From positions 1 to 33,228 of the forward strand of contig NZ_JAATVY010000043.1 of assembly GCF_011947195.1 (NCBI RefSeq): a stretch of 33,228 bases of DNA, read 5' to 3'. The DNA comes from Planosporangium thailandense (GTDB lineage: Bacteria > Actinomycetota > Actinomycetes > Mycobacteriales > Micromonosporaceae). This document shows, piece after piece, positions 7,935-14,867 of this stretch. The notes beneath the pieces were generated by a model that ran no database searches, was not told where the DNA came from, and saw only the letters and a program-made list of their open reading frames with translations. The translations under genes and the position numbers were made by a program. Position 1 is the stretch's first letter; each line of letters begins with the position of its first letter.

Positions 7935-9385
7935 CGCATCAGGACGACGTCGCGCAGGTAGTTCTGGTACAGCCGCCAGGGGGCGCGCCGGCCCTGCCGG
8001 GGGAGCCGGTGGAGGCTGCGCTGCACGTACCCGGAATTGAAGTCCAGGAACGGCTGGTCGGCCGGCTCGTCGCGCGGCGGCTGCGGCGTGGCGCGGTCGA
8101 AGCCGTGTGCGTCCAGGTGCTTGAGCAGCCGGGTGACGTACCGGTTGACCAGGTCGGCCTTCAGCGTCCAGGAGGCGTTGGTGTAGCCGATGACGAGGTT
8201 GAAGTTGGGCACCCCGGACAGCATCATGCCCTTGTACGAGACGGTGTCGGCGACGTCGACCGGCTCGCCGTCGACGCTCAGCCGCATGCCGCCGATGGGC
8301 AGCAGCGCCAGGCCGGTCGCGGTCACCACGATGTCGGCGTCGAGTTCGCGGCCCGAGCGCAGCCGGATACCGGTGGGCGTGAACGTCTCGATGTGGTCGG
8401 TCACCACCTCGGCGGTGCCGGCCGCCAGCGCGCGGAACAGGTCGCCGTCGGGAACGAAGCACATCCGCTGGTCCCACGGGTCGTACGGCGGGTTGAAGTG
8501 GGTGTCGACGTCGTAGCCGTGGGGAAGGGCGCGCCGCACTCCCTTGCGGACGAACGCCTTCACGGCCTCCGGGCGCCGGCGCGCGAACTGGTAGAAGCCG
8601 GTGCTGACCAGCACGTTCTTCCACTTGATGAGCGGGTGGGCGGCCCGGGCCGGCAGCCGCCGATGGAGGAACTCGGCCAGCGGATCGATCCCGGGAAGCG
8701 AGAGGACGTAGGTCGGGGTGCGCTGCAGCATCGTCACGTGTGCGGCGCGCTGCGCCAGGTTTGGCACCAGGGTCACCGCGGTGGCGCCGCTGCCGATCAC
8801 CACCACGTGCTTGCCGGCCCAGTCCAGGTCCTCGGGCCACCCCTGCGGGTGGACGAAGGTGCCCTCGAACCGCTCCTCGCCGGGCAGGTGCGGGCGGTAG
8901 CCGGCGGCGTAGTCGTAGTAGCCGGCGCACACCGACAGCCACGAGCAGGTCAGCCGTACGGTGGCGCCGGTGTCGCCGCGCTCCGCGGTGACCGTCCAGC
9001 GGCCGGCGTCGCCGTCCCAGTCGGCGGCGATCACGCGGTGGCCGAACCGTACGGCCCGGTCGATGCCGTACTCCCGCGCGGTGTCCCGGATGTACTCGCG
9101 GATCGAGGGTCCGTCGGCGATCGCTCTGGCCTTCGTCCACGGCCGGAACGAGTAGCCCAGGGTGAACATGTCCGAGTCCGAGCGGATGCCCGGGTAGCGG
9201 AACAGGTCCCAGGTGCCGCCGATCGCGTCGCGCGCCTCCAGGATGGCGAAGCTCTTGGCCGGGCACTCCTGCCGCAGCAGGCACGCCGCGCCGATGCCGG
9301 ACAGGCCGGCGCCCACGATGACGACGTCGAGGTGTTCGAGGGGCGCCGACGCGTCGAGGGCGGGTGTGGTCTCGGCGGCGGTCAT
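7826..9385 (-). CDS. EthA-type flavin monooxygenase (Baeyer-Villiger)
   Basis: A 519-residue FAD/NADPH-dependent class B monooxygenase that would insert oxygen next to a ketone or oxidise sulfur or nitrogen. It has the FAD motif VVIVGAGLSGIG (21-32), the Baeyer-Villiger fingerprint FxGxxxHxxxW at residues 173-183 (FEGTFVHPQGW), and the NADPH motif VVVIGSGATAV (195-205). The C-terminal YKGMMLSGVPNFNLVIGYTN segment is characteristic of the EthA/Rv3854c group. The start MTAAETTPAL at 9385 follows GGGGGGA; an upstream in-frame extension would run into the neighbour's promoter. It is divergent from a PucR-type regulator and converges on, with 109 bases of overlap, the aminotransferase gene. It could oxidise a cluster ketone to an ester or lactone, or be an unrelated detoxification gene beside its own regulator. 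Confidence 0.9.
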   Translation of the reverse strand: MTAAETTPALDASAPLEHLDVVIVGAGLSGIGAACLLRQECPAKSFAILEARDAIGGTWDLFRYPGIRSDSDMFTLGYSFRPWTKARAIADGPSIREYIRDTAREYGIDRAVRFGHRVIAADWDGDAGRWTVTAERGDTGATVRLTCSWLSVCAGYYDYAAGYRPHLPGEERFEGTFVHPQGWPEDLDWAGKHVVVIGSGATAVTLVPNLAQRAAHVTMLQRTPTYVLSLPGIDPLAEFLHRRLPARAAHPLIKWKNVLVSTGFYQFARRRPEAVKAFVRKGVRRALPHGYDVDTHFNPPYDPWDQRMCFVPDGDLFRALAAGTAEVVTDHIETFTPTGIRLRSGRELDADIVVTATGLALLPIGGMRLSVDGEPVDVADTVSYKGMMLSGVPNFNLVIGYTNASWTLKADLVNRYVTRLLKHLDAHGFDRATPQPPRDEPADQPFLDFNSGYVQRSLHRLPRQGRRAPWRLYQNYLRDVVLMRYGRLQDDGMLFSHGRPVSRPAPTGREATVSGQPRG

Positions 9386-9484
9386 GGGCGGTCCCCCCGG
9401 ATTGCAGGCGACGGTGCCTCCCCATCGTGCATCGGAGGACGAGCGCCGATCCAGGGACAAACGGCACCGGTATGGCCCGGCTGC

Positions 9485-9513
9485 TGGTGCAGGATGCACC
9501 ACCACGGTACTGT
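9485..9513 (+). promoter_or_regulatory. Operator-like palindrome and -10 element for the PucR-type gene
   Basis: TGGTGCA-GGA-TGCACCA (9485-9501) is a perfect seven-base inverted repeat with a three-base centre. Directly downstream TACTGT (9508-9513) fits a -10 element, and transcription starting about six bases later would begin at the GTG at 9520, giving a leaderless mRNA. The palindrome would then lie across the spacer and -35 region, as expected for autorepression or activation. It also lies about 100 bases upstream of the divergent monooxygenase start. The half-site TGCACCAC recurs at 10804-10811. Confidence 0.5.
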
Positions 9514-9519
9514 CGCGCG

Positions 9520-10761
9520 GTGCCGGAACGGTCCCTGTCCGAGCGCGCACGACAGCTGATCCGCCAGGGGGCGGAGGTGGTGCTCGACGCCGCGCCCACC
9601 CTGCTGGAGACCGTCGACGCGGCCACCCTGTCGGCCGCCGGCGTCCGGGGCATCGCGGACGATCCGGCGCTCGCCGCCGCCCTGCGCCGGTCCAACTACG
9701 CCACCGTCGTGTACTGGGCGGCCCACAACGTACGCGACCCGGGCGGCCCGGTGCCGCCCAACCTCGCGCCGGAGACGTTGGACATCGCGCGCGACATGGT
9801 CCGCCGGGGGCTCAACGAGTTCGCTCTCGACGCCTACCGGGCCGGGCAGAGCGCGGCGTGGTCGGCGTGGATGTCGATCATCTTCACGCTCACCCGGGAC
9901 CCGGACGAACTGCGTGAGGTGCTGGACGTGACGGCGGGCTCCATCGCCGCGTTCATCGAGTCGACGATCGCCGCGCTCGCGCTGCGGATGCAGCGCGAGC
10001 GCGACGAGCTGGTCCTGGACCTGCAGGCGGAACGGCGCGAAGCTGTCGCGCTCGTGCTCAGCGGCGCACCCATCACGGCCGACCAGGCCTCCCGCCGCCT
10101 GGGCTACCCGCTCGGCGACGACCACATCGCCGCCGTGGTGTGGAGCGACGACGACGACGCCGACCGCCAGGACCTGGAGCGGGCCGGCGCGAGGCTCGCC
10201 GCGGCCCTCGGGGAGCGGCGGCCCCTGACGGTCGTCGCCGGCGTCTCCACGCTGTGGGTGTGGGTGTCGGTGCGCGACGACGAACCGGTCGATCTCCGTC
10301 CGGGACGCCTGCTCGACCGGGTGCGGCCGGCGGCCGGGGTCCGGGTGGCGGTCGGGTCGCGCGGAACCGGGCCGGAGGGGTTCCGGCGTAGCCACCTGGA
10401 CGCGCTCACCACCCAACGGCTGCTCGTCCGGTCGCGCCCCACCCATCAGTTGGCCACCTTCGAGGCCGTGGAGCTGGTCTCCCTCGCCACGCAGGACGAG
10501 AAGGCCGCGCAGGCCTTCGTGGCGCGGATCCTGGGTCGGCTGGCGGACGCGGACGAGGAGCTGCGCACCTCGGTACGCACGTACCTGCGGCGGGGCTGCA
10601 ACGTGTCAGCGGCCGCCGCCGAGCTCTTCGTGCACCGCAACACCCTGCTGCGCCGCTTGACGCGCGCGGACACGCTGCTCCCTCGGCCGCTCGACCAGCA
10701 CCCGATCGAGGTCGCCGTCGCGCTCGAGCTGGTCCGCTGGACCGGCGCGAAGAGCGACTGA
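9520..10761 (+). CDS. PucR-type transcriptional regulator (CdaR-like, C-terminal HTH)
   Basis: A 413-residue regulator. The N-terminal half (about 1-170) is helical with no recognised catalytic motif, resembling the RsbRD-like N-terminal sensor of actinobacterial PucR proteins. The middle resembles a GGDEF-like CdaR domain. The C-terminus is the PucR helix-turn-helix: VRTYLRRGCNVSAAAAELF followed by VHRNTLLRRLTRADTLL. GTG 9520 is preferred, because a -10-like TACTGT would make it the first base of a leaderless message and because a strong palindrome lies just upstream. ATG 9472 is in frame but would place that palindrome inside the coding sequence. It lies between the two biosynthetic operons and is divergent from the monooxygenase, which it may regulate. 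The ligand is unknown. Confidence 0.85.
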   Translation: MPERSLSERARQLIRQGAEVVLDAAPTLLETVDAATLSAAGVRGIADDPALAAALRRSNYATVVYWAAHNVRDPGGPVPPNLAPETLDIARDMVRRGLNEFALDAYRAGQSAAWSAWMSIIFTLTRDPDELREVLDVTAGSIAAFIESTIAALALRMQRERDELVLDLQAERREAVALVLSGAPITADQASRRLGYPLGDDHIAAVVWSDDDDADRQDLERAGARLAAALGERRPLTVVAGVSTLWVWVSVRDDEPVDLRPGRLLDRVRPAAGVRVAVGSRGTGPEGFRRSHLDALTTQRLLVRSRPTHQLATFEAVELVSLATQDEKAAQAFVARILGRLADADEELRTSVRTYLRRGCNVSAAAAELFVHRNTLLRRLTRADTLLPRPLDQHPIEVAVALELVRWTGAKSD

Positions 10762-10766
10762 CCGGC

Positions 10767-10784
10767 GCCGGCCTGTGGGCCGGC
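10767..10784 (+). terminator. Hairpin after the PucR-type gene
   Basis: GCCGGCC-TGTG-GGCCGGC begins six bases after the stop codon and forms a seven-base, all-GC stem with a four-base loop. No T-run follows, so it may act as a weak or Rho-assisted terminator, as is common in high-GC actinomycetes. Confidence 0.4.
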
Positions 10785-11329
10785 CCCGAGGACGTAGTGG
10801 CATTGCACCACGCAATTGATAAGCGTGAGTGAAAAATTTACCGTCTGCGGGAACGCCGTCGAGTGTCTGAAGGATGCCTTCTAAACATTTGCCGGCGTGA
10901 TATTACGCACGGGATCGGATACTTCAAACCGGCGCGCAACGCTTGCTAGGTTGCTGCGTGAAAATGGAGCCCACCTGGATGGGAGCGGTGCGCATGACGA
11001 TGGGGATTGCGTGTCCGGACCGCGTACGGCCCGTTCTCGTGCGGCGGTCGGACGCCGCGCGGATGACGCCGGCGTTCGCGGTATCCGCGCTGGTAGGCGC
11101 AGGTGGAAGCGGTGGTGTCCGGCTCCTGGGCGGGGCGGGCTGACCGGGCCTCGTCGCGTTCCCGGCGTGCGGTGACGTCGCCGCCATTGTTGCCCGATCG
11201 GGCAGTTGTCGCGGCTATGTGCGGCCTCGACATTGGCGCGCATCGCGGAATGGGGCAGATTCTTGGAGCTGTCATTCACCATCGACGGCTGCTTATGTGA
11301 TTGGACAACGGGAAGCTGGGGGGAAACAA
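10785..11329. promoter_or_regulatory. 545-base promoter/leader region of the second operon
   Basis: No convincing protein gene is present. The ends are unusually AT-rich for this genome (10800-10930, with GAAAAATTTACC, and 11220-11340), which marks probable promoter regions. A possible short open frame from ATG 10994 to 11143 (about 49 codons) has a GGGAG sequence upstream but no recognisable product. TGCCCGATCGGGCA at 11191-11204 is a perfect 14-base palindrome, 126 bases upstream of the first start codon, and is the best operator candidate. The half-site TGCACCAC at 10804-10811 matches the palindrome in front of the PucR-type gene. I see no obvious A-factor-type autoregulatory element and no adjacent TetR-type receptor gene. 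Confidence 0.5.
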
Positions 11330-12604
11330 TTGTCCAACCCCTTTGCGTATAACGACGTGTACGGCGTCATACGCCGGCACGTCTCGCCGGGCCTGGCTCT
11401 CGGCTACAAGCTCGTCGGCCACGGCGCGTACGAGGTCGCCGCGAGCGGCGCGACCGTGCGCCTCTCCGACGGGCGCACCCTGGTCGACTTCGGGTCGTAC
11501 GCGGTGACCCTGCTCGGGCACCGCTGCCCGCCGGTCGTCGACGCCGTCGCGACGCAGCTGGCGACCATGCCGACCGCCACCCGGGCCGTAGGCAATCCGG
11601 TCGTGGCCGCGTTCGTCGAGGAGCTGGCTGACCGCTGCGGCGCCGGCCTGGACCGGGTATGGCTGGGCAGCGACGGCGCGGACGCGGTGGAGGTGGCCCT
11701 GAAGCTCGCCCGGCGGGGCTCCGGCCGGCGGCGCATCCTCGCGGTCGAGGACGGGTTCCACGGCAAGACGCTGGGCGCGCTCGCCGCGACCGCCGCGCCG
11801 GCCTTCCGCGCCGGCCTCGAGGACGTGCTGGCGCCCGTCACGCACCTCCCACGCGACGACGCCGGTGCGGTCGCCCGGGAGGTGCGTGCCGGCGACGTCG
11901 CCGCCGTGATCGTCGAACCGGTCCAGGGCGAGGCGGGCGTCCGCCCCCTCGACGCGTCCGTCGTCGCGCGGTGGGCCGCCGACGCCCACGCCGCCGGCGC
12001 GTACGTGATCAGCGACGAGATCCAGGCCGGCCTGCGCCGGTGCGGGTCCTTCTCCGTCGCCGTCGACACCGGCTGGGCCCCGGACGCTGTCCTGTTCGGC
12101 AAGGCGCTGGGCGGTGGCGTGCTGCCGCTGTCGGCGGCGGTCGGCACCGCGGACTTCTTCGCGCCGCTGGTGGACGACCCCACCTGGCACACCGCGACCT
12201 TCGGCGGCCATCCGCTGTCGTGCGCGGCGGGGCGGGCTTCGCTGCGGGTCATCGACGAGCTGGCCGGACGCGCCGACGAGCTGGGGACCCGGTTCGCCCG
12301 CGACCTGTGCGCGCTGGCCGCCGCGCACCCGGCGCTGGTGTGTGAGGTACGTGGCCGGGGACTGCTGTGGGGCGTCGAGTTCGCCACCCCGGCGATGGCC
12401 GGCTCGGTGCTGGTGGAGCTCGCCGACGCGGGGCTGCTCGTGTCGCCCTGTCTGAGCTCCCGGCGCACCATCCGGCTGCTGCCGCCGATGGTGACGACCG
12501 AGGCCGAGCTGCGGCGGGCGTTCGACGCGCTTGCGGCCGCCTTGGTGGCGACCGAGGAGTTCGCCGAAGGTGCGTGCGACGCCGACGTCGGTGATGCCGC
12601 GTGA
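11330..12604 (+). CDS. Class III PLP aminotransferase (ornithine/acetylornithine type)
   Basis: A 424-residue PLP enzyme of the subgroup III omega-aminotransferases. Motifs are GSDGADAVEVALKLARR (PLP phosphate site), DGFHGKTLGALA, EPVQGEAGVRPL, VISDEIQAGLRRCGSF with the aspartate contacting the PLP ring, and the Schiff-base lysine in VLFGKALGGGVLPLSAAVG. The TTG at 11330 is chosen because GGGGGG ends seven bases upstream and the residues after it (SNPFAYNDVYGVIRRHVSPGL) resemble the family N-terminus. DEIQAGLRRCG differs from the common DEVQTGLGRTG, hinting at an unusual substrate. It heads the nine-gene operon, and its stop overlaps the next start as GTGA. It likely aminates an aldehyde or keto group of the pathway intermediate rather than serving arginine biosynthesis. 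Confidence 0.88.
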   Translation: MSNPFAYNDVYGVIRRHVSPGLALGYKLVGHGAYEVAASGATVRLSDGRTLVDFGSYAVTLLGHRCPPVVDAVATQLATMPTATRAVGNPVVAAFVEELADRCGAGLDRVWLGSDGADAVEVALKLARRGSGRRRILAVEDGFHGKTLGALAATAAPAFRAGLEDVLAPVTHLPRDDAGAVAREVRAGDVAAVIVEPVQGEAGVRPLDASVVARWAADAHAAGAYVISDEIQAGLRRCGSFSVAVDTGWAPDAVLFGKALGGGVLPLSAAVGTADFFAPLVDDPTWHTATFGGHPLSCAAGRASLRVIDELAGRADELGTRFARDLCALAAAHPALVCEVRGRGLLWGVEFATPAMAGSVLVELADAGLLVSPCLSSRRTIRLLPPMVTTEAELRRAFDALAAALVATEEFAEGACDADVGDAA

Positions 12605-13542
12605 CGGCCACGCTGCCGTCCGGCCGGCGCGCCGGCTCGCTGCCAGGGCGGCTCGCCGCCTGGACGTACGAGCGGTTCCCGCCGGGCCTCGTCGCGGTGC
12701 TGTTGCCCGCCTACCTGGTCGCGCTGCTCTACGGCCGGGCCGTCGGCCAGGCCGGCCCGCCTCGCCCGCACCCGGGCGACCTCGCGGCGTTCACCGGATT
12801 CTGGGCCTTCTTCCTGATGCTGCGCGTGATCGACGACCACAAGGACTACGCGCGTGACGTCGCCGCGTATCCGGGGCGGGCCCTGCAGCGCGGCGACGTC
12901 ACCCTCGACCAGCTCAAGGTCGTGGCAGCGCTGGCCTGGGCGGTCCAGCTCGCCGTCGTGCTGACCGCCGACGGCGGCCTCGGCCCGGTCGGGCTGTGGT
13001 GGGTGCTGACGCTCGCCTGGACCGCGCTGGCCGCCAAGGACTTCTTCGTCGGGGCGCGGATCGGCGACCGTCCCGTCCTCCAGCCGCTGCTGCACCTGCC
13101 CGTGTCCGGGCTGGCCTGCCTCTGGGTGGCGCAGCTCGGCGCCGGCGCCCGGAGCCTGCCGGCCCGCGCGTACGCGGTGGCCGCCCTCGGCATCGCGCTG
13201 TCCGCGTCGGTGGACCTGGTCCGCAAGCTGCTGCCGGGCGACGGCGGCGGCCGGGCGTACCTCGTCGCGCTCGGACCACGCCGGGCGGCCCTGGCCGGCG
13301 CGATGGTCGTCACGGCGCAGACCGGGGTACTCGCGGCGCTCGTGCTGCTCGGGTCCGGACGGGCGGCGGGCGCGCTGATCCCGACCCTGCTCGCCGCCGG
13401 CCCGTTGGCGGCGCTGTCCCGGCTGGCGGTGGCCCCGGCGCCGGGCCGCGCCCGAGCGGCCCGGACGGCCCTGGCGTCCGTCGTACCCGGCCAGCTTGCC
13501 GTCGCGGCGGCGGCGCTGCTCATCGGTCCGGGAGGGCGGTAA
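12601..13542 (+). CDS. UbiA-like integral membrane protein (prenyltransferase superfamily)
   Basis: A 313-residue polytopic membrane protein with about seven to nine hydrophobic segments. The first aspartate-rich motif is clear: RVIDDHKDYARD, with D78, D79, D82 and D86 spaced as in UbiA enzymes. Where classical UbiA members carry a second DxxxD motif, this one has AAKDFFVGARIGDRPVLQP (around 144-162). As I remember it, a KEFFVxxW-type segment marks a distinct UbiA-like subfamily of unproven function, often annotated only as UbiA-like. It could transfer a polyprenyl or other activated lipid at the membrane, or have lost that role. The GTG start overlaps the aminotransferase stop by four bases. 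The fold is well supported, the reaction uncertain. Confidence 0.75.
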   Translation: MTATLPSGRRAGSLPGRLAAWTYERFPPGLVAVLLPAYLVALLYGRAVGQAGPPRPHPGDLAAFTGFWAFFLMLRVIDDHKDYARDVAAYPGRALQRGDVTLDQLKVVAALAWAVQLAVVLTADGGLGPVGLWWVLTLAWTALAAKDFFVGARIGDRPVLQPLLHLPVSGLACLWVAQLGAGARSLPARAYAVAALGIALSASVDLVRKLLPGDGGGRAYLVALGPRRAALAGAMVVTAQTGVLAALVLLGSGRAAGALIPTLLAAGPLAALSRLAVAPAPGRARAARTALASVVPGQLAVAAAALLIGPGGR

Positions 13543-13544
13543 CC

Positions 13545-14567
13545 ATGCGCCGCATCCTCGTGACGGGAGCAACCGGCCTGGTCGGCTTCGAGGTGTACGA
13601 CCGGCTGCGGCGCACCGCCGGAGTCGCCGTCACCGGGGTCAGCCGGCGCGGCTCGGACCGGCTGCCGGCGGTCGTGCCGTGGCACATCGGCGCGCAGCCG
13701 CCGCCGGTCGCCGTCGGTGGGCCGTGGGACGTCATCGTCAACGCCGCCGCCGACGTACGGTGGTCGCTCGACCCCGACGAGGCGCGAGCGGCCAATGTGG
13801 ACACCGTGGCCGCGTTGCGGCCGCTCGCGTCGCCGCGTACCAGGGTCATCCACGTCTCCACCGCGTACGCCGGAGGCCGGCGCGGCGACGGCTCGTCGCC
13901 CGACCTCGCCGACTACCGCAACTCCTACGAGTGGTCCAAGGCACACGCCGAACGCCTCGCGCGGGAGGCCTTCGCGCGGCTGACCGTCATCCGGCCCGCG
14001 TTGATCGTCGGCCGGCGCGGCGACGGGCGGGCCGCCCGGTTCACGGGCATGTACACGCTGCTGCGCGGCATCGCCACCGGGACCGTGCCGGTCATCGCCG
14101 CCGACCCGCAGGCGCGGCTGGACCTCGTACCCGTCGACGCCGTCGCCGGCCTGATCCTGGCCGCGACCGCCGACGACGCGCACGACGGTGCGGTGTGGAC
14201 GATTGCCGGCGGTCGGTCGGCGCCGACGGTCGCCCACGTTCTCGACCTGATGATGGCCGCCCTCAACGGCTGGCGGGCGGCCGGCGGGCACGACCCCGTC
14301 CCCACGCCCCGGATCGTCCCGGCCGAGCGGTGGCACCGGTTCTTCCGGCCCTTCGCCCGCGAGCACCTGACCGTACGACAGAACCGGATGCTCGACCTGC
14401 TGTCGGTATTCGAGCCGTACCTCGCCGGGACCGTCCCGCTGTCGCCCACCCACACCGTCGCCGACGTCGGCGCCTGCCTGCGCACCGCCGTCAGCTACTG
14501 GGCCGCGGCGAATCCCCGTCTCGCGGCGATGACACCCCTGCCGTGGCGGGGTCGCACCGCGGCGTGA
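13545..14567 (+). CDS. NAD(P)-dependent extended SDR (epimerase / thioester-reductase-like)
   Basis: A 340-residue extended short-chain dehydrogenase. It has the nucleotide-binding motif ILVTGATGLVGFEV (residues 4-17), the NAAADVRW motif seen in acyl-reductase and epimerase types, HVSTAYAGG, and the active-site Tyr/Lys pair in SYEWSKAHAERLAREA. RPALIVGRRGDG and LDLVPVDAV are typical of male-sterility/NAD_binding_4 members, which reduce ACP- or CoA-bound acyl thioesters. With an ACP gene next, reduction of an ACP-bound acyl group, or of a butenolide intermediate, is plausible. ATG 13545 is preceded by GGGAGGG with eight-base spacing and lies two bases after the previous stop. A sugar epimerase function cannot be excluded. 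Confidence 0.82.
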   Translation: MRRILVTGATGLVGFEVYDRLRRTAGVAVTGVSRRGSDRLPAVVPWHIGAQPPPVAVGGPWDVIVNAAADVRWSLDPDEARAANVDTVAALRPLASPRTRVIHVSTAYAGGRRGDGSSPDLADYRNSYEWSKAHAERLAREAFARLTVIRPALIVGRRGDGRAARFTGMYTLLRGIATGTVPVIAADPQARLDLVPVDAVAGLILAATADDAHDGAVWTIAGGRSAPTVAHVLDLMMAALNGWRAAGGHDPVPTPRIVPAERWHRFFRPFAREHLTVRQNRMLDLLSVFEPYLAGTVPLSPTHTVADVGACLRTAVSYWAAANPRLAAMTPLPWRGRTAA

Positions 14568-14617
14568 CGCCGCGCCCGGCCCGGACCAGGTACCACACAG
14601 ACAAGGAGAGGAATGCA

Positions 14618-14863
14618 GTGGCGCAACCGACGATCCCCGACCGCGTACGCAGCCTCGTCATCGAGGCCGCGCCGGTCGCGGTCGGCCAGGTGACCGGAGC
14701 CACGGCGCTCACCGACGACCTCGGCTACGACTCGCTGTCCCTGCTCGAGCTGATGGGGCTGCTGGAGGCCGAGTTCGACCTGCCGCCGGTGGACGGTGAC
14801 TTCTCGCGCGTCCGGACCCTCCGGGACGTCGAGGACCTGGTCCAGCGCGTCCTCGGGCGGTGA
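14618..14863 (+). CDS. Stand-alone acyl carrier protein
   Basis: An 81-residue acidic helical protein with the phosphopantetheine attachment serine in LGYDSLSLLELMGLLEAEF. The spacing and the helix-II sequence after the serine are typical of ACP or peptidyl carrier proteins. The GTG start at 14618 is preceded by AAGGAGAGG with six-base spacing; the 50-base gap upstream makes this one of the few non-overlapping junctions in the operon. No adenylation domain, malonyl transferase or phosphopantetheinyl transferase is encoded nearby. Its partners are probably the KAS III-like enzyme, the reductase just upstream and the AfsA fusion five bases downstream. Confidence 0.93.
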   Translation: MAQPTIPDRVRSLVIEAAPVAVGQVTGATALTDDLGYDSLSLLELMGLLEAEFDLPPVDGDFSRVRTLRDVEDLVQRVLGR

Positions 14864-14867
14864 CGGC

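Noticed and set aside
6333-9695. 1120-codon minus-strand frame over the KAS III, aminotransferase and monooxygenase genes
   Set aside because: It is an alternative frame of the monooxygenase and antisense of the others; composition is typical of shadow frames.
10809-10827. CACGC...GCGTG inverted repeat considered as an A-factor-type autoregulatory element
   Set aside because: Arms are only five bases and the sequence does not fit the ARE consensus; there is no receptor gene nearby.
10897-11300. Short plus- and minus-strand frames in the gap before the AfsA operon
   Set aside because: None has a recognisable product or convincing ribosome site with codon usage like the neighbours; kept only as a remark in the leader region.
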